From Streptomyces sp. B1I3 (GTDB taxonomy: Bacteria; Actinomycetota; Actinomycetes; Streptomycetales; Streptomycetaceae): DNA of 64,000 nucleotides. Below are positions 50,941 to 57,374 of the stretch, piece after piece (positions within the stretch are counted from its first letter, which is position 1; each line of letters begins with the position of its first letter). The position numbers and the translations under genes are program-made. The notes below the pieces were generated by a model. The model did not search any database. It had not been told where the DNA came from and saw nothing but the letters and a program-made list of their open reading frames with translations. Where the stretch lies: the NCBI RefSeq assembly GCF_030816615.1, contig NZ_JAUSYD010000001.1, positions 4,362,501 to 4,426,500 on the forward strand. The letters run 5' to 3'.

Positions 50941-51765
50941 ATGAGTACGACTTCCTCGGACCCGCTGTCCGCCCTGGGAGCCCTGCCGGGCGTCGCCGAG
51001 GCGGTGGACTCCGTACGCAAGGCCGTGGACCGGGTGTACGGGCACCGCGTCATGCGGCGCCGCAGCAACGAGGTGACCGCTGAAGCGGCCCTGCGGGGCG
51101 CTCGTGGCTCGGCCGCGCTCTCGGGCGCCGACTGGAATCTCGAGGAGGTGCGCAGGCGCACCGACTTTCGCGGTGACGACGAGGCGGCCACGATGGGAGC
51201 CGCCCTGCGTCTGACCGCGGAGGCGGGTGGACTGCTCTCCATCTGGCGGCAGTCGCCGCTGCGAGTCCTCGCCCGACTGCACCTCGTCGCGGCCGGCGGG
51301 TCGACGCCCGAGGGTGCCGTAGGGCGGCCTCGTTTGACGGGAGAGCCGGTCGACGAGCCGTTGATCGAGGCGGCGGTACCGGGTGTCGAAGAGATGGCCG
51401 GGCGGCTGGAAGGACTGTCGCAGCTGGTCATCGCCGGGAGCTCGGCACCCGCGTTGGTGACGGCTGCGGTCGTGCACGGCGAATTGCTGGCCCTGCGGCC
51501 GTTCGTGTCGCACAACGGCCTGGTTGCCCGGACGGCCGAGCGGATCGTGCTGATCGGCAGTGGGCTCGATCCGAAGTCGATCTGCCCGGCCGAGGTGGGC
51601 CATGCGGAACAGGGCCGGGCGGAGTACGTGGCGGCGTTCGAGGGGTATCTCTCGGGGAAGCCGGAAGGCATGGCTGACTGGATCGCCCACTGCGGGCGGT
51701 CGGTCGAACTCGGTGTGAGGGAGTCGACGGCGGTGTGTGAAGCGCTGCAGCGCGGTGCCGCCTAG
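50941..51765 (+). CDS. degenerate Fic/Fido-like protein
   Basis: A 274-aa protein often listed simply as an oxidoreductase in Streptomyces. Near residue 185 ELLALRPFVSHNGLVARTAERIVL aligns with the Fic motif HPFxxGNGRxxR, but the catalytic histidine is replaced. Near residue 55 GSAALSGADWNLEEVRRRTDF aligns with the inhibitory helix SxxxEG of Fic proteins, but the glutamate is replaced. So the Fido fold may be kept without AMP-transferase activity; this is inference from motif spacing. TAGCCT lies 8 nt before the ATG. Followed by a terminator. Confidence 0.75.
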   Translation: MSTTSSDPLSALGALPGVAEAVDSVRKAVDRVYGHRVMRRRSNEVTAEAALRGARGSAALSGADWNLEEVRRRTDFRGDDEAATMGAALRLTAEAGGLLSIWRQSPLRVLARLHLVAAGGSTPEGAVGRPRLTGEPVDEPLIEAAVPGVEEMAGRLEGLSQLVIAGSSAPALVTAAVVHGELLALRPFVSHNGLVARTAERIVLIGSGLDPKSICPAEVGHAEQGRAEYVAAFEGYLSGKPEGMADWIAHCGRSVELGVRESTAVCEALQRGAA

Positions 51766-51789
51766 GGGTGTGTCTTCGTTTGCTCCGGT

Positions 51790-51822
51790 GGGGCAAGGGC
51801 GCGGCGCCGGCAACCTTGCCCC
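51790..51822 (+). terminator. terminator of the Fic-like gene
   Basis: A 9-bp stem GGGGCAAGG/CCTTGCCCC (51790-51798 with 51814-51822) with an inner GGCGCC palindrome in the loop. Confidence 0.65.
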
Positions 51823-51889
51823 GTGGTGATCTTAGAGGCCCTGGAAGTTGCCGATGCGGCGCGGTGCCGGTGGCTGCGGTGGTGCGTGA

Positions 51890-52075
51890 AAAGGGGTGCG
51901 GCGGTACCGATTGCGGTACCGCCGCTGGCACGTTCGCCCAGTTACCAAGCGTCCTCGATATATGCCCATCAGGCCGGGGACTTTGCCCGGCGCCTGGTGT
52001 GGCTGGCCCGTAATCGACGGGTCGACGTCGCGTGGGTGCTCAGCGTTCGTGCGCGGTCCGTGGGGCCTCTGTGCG
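51890..52075 (-). ncRNA. candidate 6S-like small RNA
   Basis: The 513-bp gap between the Fic-like and HAD genes has no convincing protein gene but can fold into a long rod. Paired segments from outside in: 51915-51922/52053-52059, 51928-51932/52048-52052, 51937-51940/52033-52036, 51949-51953/52024-52028, 51955-51959/52013-52017, 51968-51973/51993-51998, 51974-51978/51986-51990. A perfect 12-bp hairpin (51898-51909 with 51914-51925), followed on the minus strand by ACCCCTTTT, can end a leftward transcript of about 185 nt. From memory, the S. coelicolor 6S-like RNA scr3559 lies in this same gap. The strand is uncertain: two wobble pairs favour the plus strand. Confidence 0.45.
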
Positions 52076-52278
52076 TGTGAAGGTGATCCTCTCGGATGTC
52101 CTCGGTCTCGCGGGCCGTTGAGTCCTTTGTACTCCAGGGCGGCGAGGAGCGGAAGCGGTGGCCAGACTTCTTTACTTTTGGTTTCAAACAGGGATGATCC
52201 GGACACTGCTGTGCCCGCTTCGCCGTGCTGGTTGCGGCCCGAAGGCATCCACGCGGTGCCGGCCGGTTGTGTCCGCGA

Positions 52279-53118
52279 TCAGGAGGTGAGTACGGCGGCC
52301 CGGCGGCGGGACGCGTACCAGACCAGCCCCGCGGTGACAGCTGCTGCGCCCACTGCGGCAGCGGCCACGAGGGCCGGTCGTGGGGGCATCGAGAAGACCG
52401 GCAGTCGTTGCTTGAGGCGGACCGGACGATCGAAGACGAGAATCGGCCAATCCCGCAGGGTGGCCTCCCGTCGCAGTGCCCGGTCCGGATTGACGGCGTG
52501 CGGGTGGCCGACCGACTCCAGCATCGGCACATCGGTGAAGGAATCGCTGTACGCGTAGCAGCGCGCGAGGTCGTACCCCTCGGAGGCGGCGAGCGACTTG
52601 ACGGCTTCGGCCTTGGTCGGCCCGTAGGCGTAGTACTCGACCTCGCCCGTGAAGCAGCCGTCGTCACCGACGACCATCCGGGTCGCGACGACCCGGTCGG
52701 CGCCGAGCAGCTCCCCGATCGGTTCGACGACCTCCGCGCCGGAGGTCGACACGATCACGACATCGCGTCCGGCGGTGTGGTGTTCCTCGATGAGGGTCGC
52801 TGCCTCGTCGTAGATGATGGGGTCGATCAGGTCGTGCAAGGTCTCGGCGACGAGCTCCCTGACCTGCTGGACGTTCCATCCCTTGCAGAGCGCTGAGAGA
52901 TACGCGCGCATGCGCTCCATCTGATCGTGATCGGCGCCCCCGGCGAGGAACACGAACTGCGTGTACGCGGTGCGCAGTACGGCACGGCGGTTGATCAGCC
53001 CGCCTCGGTAGAAGGACTTGCTGAAGGTCAGCGTCGATGACTTCGCAATGACCGTCTTGTCCAAGTCAAAGAAGGCTGCTGTACGCGGCGAGAAGCAGTT
53101 TTCCACAAAGGTGAGCAT
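52279..53118 (-). CDS. HAD-IB family phosphatase, morphological-differentiation type
   Basis: A 279-aa HAD hydrolase. Motif I is FFDLDKTV (both aspartates present), motif II is VIVSTS, and motifs III/IV are YAYSDSFTDVPML. Length and sequence match the Streptomyces proteins annotated as inhibition of morphological differentiation proteins. A C-terminal hydrophobic helix (PALVAAAAVGAAAVTAGLVWYASRRR) suggests a membrane anchor. The substrate is unknown, perhaps a phosphoserine-like or phosphatidyl-glycerol-phosphate-like compound. Located between two candidate small RNA loci and divergent from the tad locus. Confidence 0.88.
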   Translation of the reverse strand: MLTFVENCFSPRTAAFFDLDKTVIAKSSTLTFSKSFYRGGLINRRAVLRTAYTQFVFLAGGADHDQMERMRAYLSALCKGWNVQQVRELVAETLHDLIDPIIYDEAATLIEEHHTAGRDVVIVSTSGAEVVEPIGELLGADRVVATRMVVGDDGCFTGEVEYYAYGPTKAEAVKSLAASEGYDLARCYAYSDSFTDVPMLESVGHPHAVNPDRALRREATLRDWPILVFDRPVRLKQRLPVFSMPPRPALVAAAAVGAAAVTAGLVWYASRRRAAVLTS

Positions 53119-53137
53119 AGGGGGCCACCATTCGGCG

Positions 53138-53289
53138 TAAAATCTGGCGGGTGGGTTTGCCTGAGAAGGCCCTCGGGTACACCATGGAAGTCACGGATCG
53201 TTCGCGACCGTGCTAACCCCGGTCCGGCTCCTCCCCCCCCGAGTCGGCCGTGGGGACGACCCCCGCTCTCCCCCCCGGCGGGGGTCGTC
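53138..53289 (+). ncRNA. candidate structured small RNA with its own terminator
   Basis: TAAAAT at 53138-53143 is a good -10 box; a transcript from about 53150 would form GCCT-GAGA-AGGC (a GNRA tetraloop hairpin near 53160-53171), then CACGG/CCGTG, then a perfect 12-bp terminator (53255-53266 with 53278-53289). The terminator is otherwise unexplained, because the flanking genes diverge. A 10-codon frame at about 53184-53216 has no ribosome-binding site. I recall an sRNA named scr3558 at this locus in S. coelicolor, but cannot confirm its sequence. Confidence 0.4.
53255..53289. terminator. orphan intrinsic terminator upstream of ssd
   Basis: A perfect 12-bp stem GACGACCCCCGC/GCGGGGGTCGTC with an 11-nt C-rich loop. 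It lies in the divergent gap between the HAD gene and ssd, so it must serve a separate transcript or an attenuated leader. Confidence 0.75.
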
Positions 53290-53442
53290 GCATGTCCGGA
53301 CGCATTTCTGAGCCCTGCAGCTCAGGCCTCCCTCCCTTGCTCCGGCCCGCTCGGCCGATCCCTGCTCCGGCTTCGCCCGAGCATGCCCGGTGACGCTGTG
53401 TAGCGGAAGGGCTGCGCTGCGAAAGTCGCCTGTACGAGCTAC

Positions 53443-53520
53443 CGAGATATTCACAATCTCGAACTTGTCCACAGTTTTTGAGCAAGATCCACATCTTTTT
53501 CCGTGACGGTGCAGGTTGAT
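53443..53520 (+). promoter_or_regulatory. AT-rich promoter/operator region of the tad locus
   Basis: CGAGAT/ATCTCG (53443-53448 with 53456-53461) is an inverted repeat, followed by an AT-rich stretch with TTGTCCACAG and runs of T. This contrasts with the surrounding GC and is the likely promoter of ssd-tadA. Confidence 0.45.
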
Positions 53521-53620
53521 TCCGCCCTCGAAGTCCGTGGGTTCCGGAATCGCGCCTCTCGGAACAGCCCGAGATCACCGCGAACCGCACTGAAGAGGCA
53601 GTGAGAAGGGGGTGGAGATC

Positions 53621-54757
53621 ATGGCGGGTGCCTTCGCACGAGGAGGCCTGGCGGCCGCGGAAGTGCCGCGGAGCGGGCCGTTGATCGTGACCGAGGACGT
53701 GGAGCTGCTGGACGACCTGCTCAGGTTGTGCGCGGCGGCGGGAGCAGTGCCCGAAGTGCATCACGGGCCGCCCGGAGCAAGGGGCGGTTGGGAGACGGCC
53801 CCTGTGGTCCTGGTGGGGGACGACGCGGCCGCGCGTTGCCGTGGAGCGGCCCGAAGGCGCGGTGTGATGCTCGTAGGCCGCGATCAGGACGACCCGGACG
53901 TATGGCGTCGCGCCGTCGAGATCGGAGCTGAATACGTGCTGCGACTCCCCGATTCGGAAGGCTGGCTCGTCGACCAGATCGCCAACGCGACTGAAGGTGT
54001 GGGGCGTCCGGCACTGACCGTCGGTGTGATGGGAGGGCGGGGCGGAGCGGGCGCGTCGACGCTGGCCTGCGCGCTCGCCGTGACCGCGGCCAGGTCCGGT
54101 CGGCGGACCATGCTGATCGACGGCGATCCCTTGGGTGGCGGGATCGACGTGCTGCTGGGCGGCGAGCAGTCAGAGGGCCTGCGGTGGCCGGATTTCGCTC
54201 GTTCCAAAGGGCGAGTAGGAGCCGGTGCGCTGGAGGAGTCCTTGCCGGCGTTGCACGGGCTGCGCGTACTCAGCTGGGGGCGGGACGACGAGGTGGTGAT
54301 CCCTCCGCATGCCATGCGCGCGGTCCTCGCAGCGGCGCGCCGACTCGGTGGTGTGGTGGTCGTGGATCTGCCGCGCCGGATCGATGAAGGCGTGGCCGAG
54401 GCGCTCGCACAGTTGGACGTCGGGCTGCTGGTGGTGCCCGGTGAGCTGCGAGCGGTGGCGGCGGCCACAAGGGTGGCGTCTTCGGTGGGGCTGATCCTGA
54501 AGGATCTGCGGATTGTCGCCCGGGGCCCCTACTCGGCCGGACTGGACGAGCACTGGGTGGCGGGGGCGCTGGGCCGGCCTCTTGTCGGTGACCTGCCTAC
54601 GGAGGCGGGTCTGTCGGCGGCTCAGGACGGAGGCGAGCCGCCGGGCGGTCATGCCCGTGGCCCTCTCGCCCGTTTCTGCACAGCGTTCTGGGACCTGGCG
54701 GACGGTTCGGCCACCACAGGTGGCGCCTCGACAGCCCGGGCCCGAGGTGCGACATGA
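53621..54757 (+). CDS. ssd: septum-site-determining protein Ssd (CpaE/TadZ-like)
   Basis: A 378-aa ParA/MinD-superfamily protein. Residues 1-130 resemble a receiver-like or atypical N-terminal domain. From about residue 130 the deviant Walker A reads VGVMGGRGGAGASTLACALAV, where the usual GKTT is changed to GAST. MLIDGDPLGGGIDVLLG and VVVDLPRRID follow. Such proteins position Tad pilus machinery or influence septation. ATG 53621 is preferred over GTG 53612, whose Shine-Dalgarno spacing is too short. Its stop overlaps the tadA start by 4 bp. Confidence 0.88.
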   Translation: MAGAFARGGLAAAEVPRSGPLIVTEDVELLDDLLRLCAAAGAVPEVHHGPPGARGGWETAPVVLVGDDAAARCRGAARRRGVMLVGRDQDDPDVWRRAVEIGAEYVLRLPDSEGWLVDQIANATEGVGRPALTVGVMGGRGGAGASTLACALAVTAARSGRRTMLIDGDPLGGGIDVLLGGEQSEGLRWPDFARSKGRVGAGALEESLPALHGLRVLSWGRDDEVVIPPHAMRAVLAAARRLGGVVVVDLPRRIDEGVAEALAQLDVGLLVVPGELRAVAAATRVASSVGLILKDLRIVARGPYSAGLDEHWVAGALGRPLVGDLPTEAGLSAAQDGGEPPGGHARGPLARFCTAFWDLADGSATTGGASTARARGAT

Positions 54758-55374
54758 CTGAGACGCTGCTCGACGCGGTGCGGCAACGTCTGGCCCGAAG
54801 CGGAACGGAACCCACCCCGGCAGGAGTGGCGACGGCCCTGAGGGAGCAGGGGCGCCTGCTCGGTGACGCGGAAGTTCTCGGTGCTGCGGAAGAACTTCGG
54901 GGCGAACTGGTCGGCACCGGTGTGCTGGAGCGGTTACTGGCCGACCCGGCGGTGACCGACGTGCTGGTCTCCGCGCCTGACAGGGTGTGGGTCGATCGCG
55001 GTGGCGGGCTGGAACTGACGAGGGTCACCTTCCAGGACGCCGCGGCGGTCCGGAGGCTGGCGCAGAGGCTGGCTGCGGTGGCGGGGCGACGGCTGGACGA
55101 TGCCCGGCCCTGGGTGGACGCACGGCTTCCGGACGGGACACGCATGCACGCGATCCTGCCGCCGGTGTCCGTCGGCTCGACATGTCTGTCGCTGCGAGTG
55201 GTGCGGCCGCAGGCCTTCACCCTGGCGGAGCTCGTCGAGGCCGGTACGGTGCCGCCTGCCGGGGACCGGTTCCTGCGGGCACTGGTCGAGGCCAGGGTCT
55301 CGTACCTGATCAGTGGAGGGACCGGCGCAGGGAACCCGAGAATGGGATTAAGACACCGCTGCAACGAGGGGTGA
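54754..55374 (+). pseudogene. tadA: TadA/CpaF-type pilus ATPase truncated by prophage insertion
   Basis: Only the first 193 or so residues of a secretion ATPase are left. The N-terminal part is normal (LLADPAVTDVLVSAPDRVWVDR and RRLDDARPWVDARLPDGTRMHAILPP). The Walker A should read GGTGAGKTT, but here it reads GGTGAGNP and then 11 phage-coded residues to a stop. The break falls at about 55,334, within the lysine codon. Walker B and the rest are absent from the window; they presumably lie beyond the right end of the prophage. No Tad pilus can be powered unless the gene is rebuilt by excision. Confidence 0.9.
55318..55340 (+). other. left prophage attachment junction (attL) in tadA
   Basis: Homology to tadA stops after ACCGGCGCAGGGAA (ending 55334), and the next base breaks the Walker A lysine codon. 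The core of the crossover should lie in these bases. The matching attR cannot be seen. Confidence 0.7.
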
Positions 55375-55541
55375 GGTCCTAGGTGATCGGCCGCCGAACG
55401 CAAGCTTCTGACCTGCACGTTTGTGGCGATCTCCGGACTCCTTCGGGGGCTCCTGCCCGTGCCCTTCGATTCGAAGGTTAGGTAGGACGCCCCGATTGCT
55501 GCGACTCCACCACTGCATCGTCACGCTGGTTCAATGCCTTC

Positions 55542-56099
55542 ATGTCACCCCTATGGACCAGTGTCATCGCCGCAGTCGGCGTCCTTGCAGGGTCAGGCCT
55601 GACGGGCGTGTTGGGTTTGTTGAAAGGGCGACAGGACGCGGCAGACAAGGAACGCGACCGCTCGGAAGGCCGAAGGTCTCAGCGTGTTGAGACTCGGCAC
55701 GCTGCTTACACGGCCTTCATGGCACAGAGCCGCGCTGCGGCCGTAAGCCTCAGTGCCGCCATCGAGGTGCCGGTATCGGCCGCGGATGGCGACTGGGACG
55801 TCGCGATCACTCAAGCACAGAACGCCTCAGAGCTGATGTATCACGGGTACGTTGAGCTGGCATTGGCGGGCCCCGCCGCTTTGGCGCACGAAGCGGAGCG
55901 CCTCTGGCGAAGTGCGATTCTTGCTGCGAATCAGGTGGAGACACTGTGGCCCCGCCGCGATCCGTCGGATCTTGGAGCCACTGTCACCAGCCTGTTCGTG
56001 GATGAAGACCGGGACCATATGGGCGAGTTCATTGAGAAGCAGAAGATGCTGATCGCGCTTGCCCGGGAGCAGCTCGGTGGAGACGTCGTCGACTCGTGA
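55542..56099 (+). CDS. hypothetical protein with an N-terminal membrane anchor
   Basis: A 185-aa protein with one membrane helix (LWTSVIAAVGVLAGSGLTGVLGLL) then a long charged helical region (GRQDAADKERDRSEGRRSQRVETRHAAYTAFMAQSRAAAVSLSAA). I do not recognise a function; similar short proteins recur in Streptomyces integrated elements. There is no Shine-Dalgarno sequence, and TTCAAT lies 6 nt before the ATG. It is the first gene inside the prophage and ends at a strong terminator. As the gene nearest the attachment site it may be a lysogenic-conversion gene. Confidence 0.65.
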   Translation: MSPLWTSVIAAVGVLAGSGLTGVLGLLKGRQDAADKERDRSEGRRSQRVETRHAAYTAFMAQSRAAAVSLSAAIEVPVSAADGDWDVAITQAQNASELMYHGYVELALAGPAALAHEAERLWRSAILAANQVETLWPRRDPSDLGATVTSLFVDEDRDHMGEFIEKQKMLIALAREQLGGDVVDS

Positions 56100-56100
56100 C

Positions 56101-56132
56101 GGAGCCCCGACCGCGTGCGCGGTCGGGGCTCC
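56101..56132. terminator. terminator after the first prophage gene
   Basis: A perfect 14-bp stem (56101-56114 with 56119-56132) and a GTGC loop, between converging genes. Confidence 0.85.
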
Positions 56133-56138
56133 TGCTGT

Positions 56139-56285
56139 TCAGTCCTGCGGTGCCTCAGGTCCCGTGGGGACGAGGAATCCCCTTACGGGCCTGGGCTTCC
56201 GCGGGTCGCGGGACTGCGGTTCCTGCCCGGCCTCCCACGCTGCGACCATCTCGGCGTACCGCGGGTCGATCCACTCCTGCGCCAT
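56139..56285 (-). CDS. small prophage protein, 48 aa
   Basis: Reads MAQEWIDPRYAEMVAAWEAG to GPEAPQD. No family recognised. It is supported by a near-perfect ribosome-binding site (GGAAGGAGG, 7 nt before the ATG at 56285) and by its fit between the terminator and the next gene in the same direction. Confidence 0.65.
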   Translation of the reverse strand: MAQEWIDPRYAEMVAAWEAGQEPQSRDPRKPRPVRGFLVPTGPEAPQD

Positions 56286-56318
56286 GAGGGCACCTCCTTC
56301 CGTCAGGCTAGCGGGTGG

Positions 56319-56792
56319 TCAGCCGCCGGGCTTGGGCTTCGGGGTGATGACGATGGTGCACGAGGGCGCGTGCTGGCACTTCGCTGCGACTGAGACGAGC
56401 GTCTCGTCCGACGGCGGGCCCCAGAGCTCGGGGTCTGCCGGGTAGCCGAGTGCGGCGATCGTCTTGCGGGTGCGGTCGATGATCGGCGGATCGTAGTGCG
56501 TCGGGTCGTACCCCGGGAAGTGGTGGACGAAGGATCCGAGCCGCTCGCACAGCTCGGCGTACATGGCGGTGTGCAGGATGAGGGCGTGCCATCCCTCGTC
56601 CACGATCCGTGACGGGGCCAGGCCAGTGGACGGGTTCTGCGCGCAGGCGGCTACGAACTTCAGGCTCTCCTCTACGATCCGGCCGGCCATCTCCTCGGGC
56701 ATGCCGGGGTTGGCGTCCGTCACCGTGTTGCGGCAGCTGGTGAACTCTGCGTCGGTGATGAGGGCGCGGGCGATGACGGGTAATACGCTCAC
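56319..56792 (-). CDS. glycine-rich-domain-like (GRDP) protein with an early TTA codon
   Basis: A 157-aa protein. VDEGWHALILHTAMYAELCERLGSFVHHFPGYDP matches the conserved part of glycine-rich-domain-containing proteins, whose W-H and H-H residues look like a metal or binding site. GTG 56792 was chosen because AAGGAG lies 7 nt upstream. Codon 4 is TTA, the rare leucine codon that in Streptomyces needs the bldA tRNA, so translation may be limited to late growth. Function unknown. Confidence 0.7.
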   Translation of the reverse strand: MSVLPVIARALITDAEFTSCRNTVTDANPGMPEEMAGRIVEESLKFVAACAQNPSTGLAPSRIVDEGWHALILHTAMYAELCERLGSFVHHFPGYDPTHYDPPIIDRTRKTIAALGYPADPELWGPPSDETLVSVAAKCQHAPSCTIVITPKPKPGG

Positions 56793-56873
56793 GGTGATCT
56801 CCTTCTTCTGGTTGGGGATCAACCGCCCCGGCCGGGGTTTCCTGGGAGGTCTCGTCGGCCGGGGCGGAAGTTG

Positions 56874-57074
56874 TCAGTTGGGCTTCTCGCCCGCGTCGCA
56901 CGGCGGGCAGGCCCAGACCTCGGTGTCGAGGACGTGGGCACCGTCCTGGTCGCGGATCGTCCCCGCGGACACGGCGCCGGTGGTGAGCAGCGTCTTGCAC
57001 CAGACGCAGGCGCGGCCGGCCATCTGGTCCCAGGTGAGTACCTCGAGGCGGGGCAGTTCCCGGGCGGGGGTCAC
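56874..57074 (-). CDS. small zinc-ribbon-like protein
   Basis: A 66-aa protein from GTG 57074. Two CxxC pairs (CVWC and CPPC), separated by 26 residues, look like a zinc ribbon. Similar small proteins accompany HTH regulators in many Streptomyces loci, as I recall. AAGGGA lies 5-6 nt before the GTG, which overlaps the stop of the upstream gene by 3-4 bp (translational coupling). Confidence 0.65.
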   Translation of the reverse strand: MTPARELPRLEVLTWDQMAGRACVWCKTLLTTGAVSAGTIRDQDGAHVLDTEVWACPPCDAGEKPN

Positions 57075-57223
57075 GACTGTCCCTTGCACTGGGCGCACTC
57101 GCAGGCCGGGTACCGGTCGGTGGACTCGGGCCGTTCGAGGGGGACTACCTCGGTCTCGGGCTGCACAACGCGAACCGTGTTGCCGTACCGGTCGACCTCG
57201 TACACCTTCATCGTCATCGCCAC
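57071..57223 (-). CDS. small hypothetical prophage protein, 50 aa
   Basis: The core sequence is MKVYEVDRYGNTVRVVQPET, ending in CECAQCKGQS with three cysteines. GTG 57223 has GGGAG 6 nt upstream; ATG 57217 is an alternative start. It is coupled to the next gene by an overlap. No family recognised. It is the promoter-proximal gene of the small leftward group, divergent from the HTH regulator. Confidence 0.6.
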   Translation of the reverse strand: MAMTMKVYEVDRYGNTVRVVQPETEVVPLERPESTDRYPACECAQCKGQS

Positions 57224-57330
57224 GACCGACTCCCAGCCCGATTGGAGGGGCCGCGCCCATTCCCCTGCGCGGCCCGCTGTCACACCCTGATGATGTGTGT
57301 GCACGTCAGGTAGCGAATAGGTCGCCGAAC

Positions 57331-57344
57331 GGCCACGCGTGGCC
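57331..57344. promoter_or_regulatory. 14-bp palindrome in the divergent regulatory region
   Basis: GGCCACGCGTGGCC is a perfect palindrome 31 bp before the start of the HTH-TPR regulator gene and 108 bp from the start of the divergent small gene. It is the best operator candidate for autoregulation. Confidence 0.5.
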
Positions 57345-57374
57345 ACGTGGCGGCCATGGCCGGGAGCGCGGACG

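Noticed and set aside
51823..52080. 85-codon open frame after the Fic-like gene, with a TTA codon
   Set aside because: Third-position GC is only about 72 percent, there is no ribosome-binding site, it begins at the last base of a terminator, and it contains a perfect 12-bp hairpin. An RNA gene fits better.
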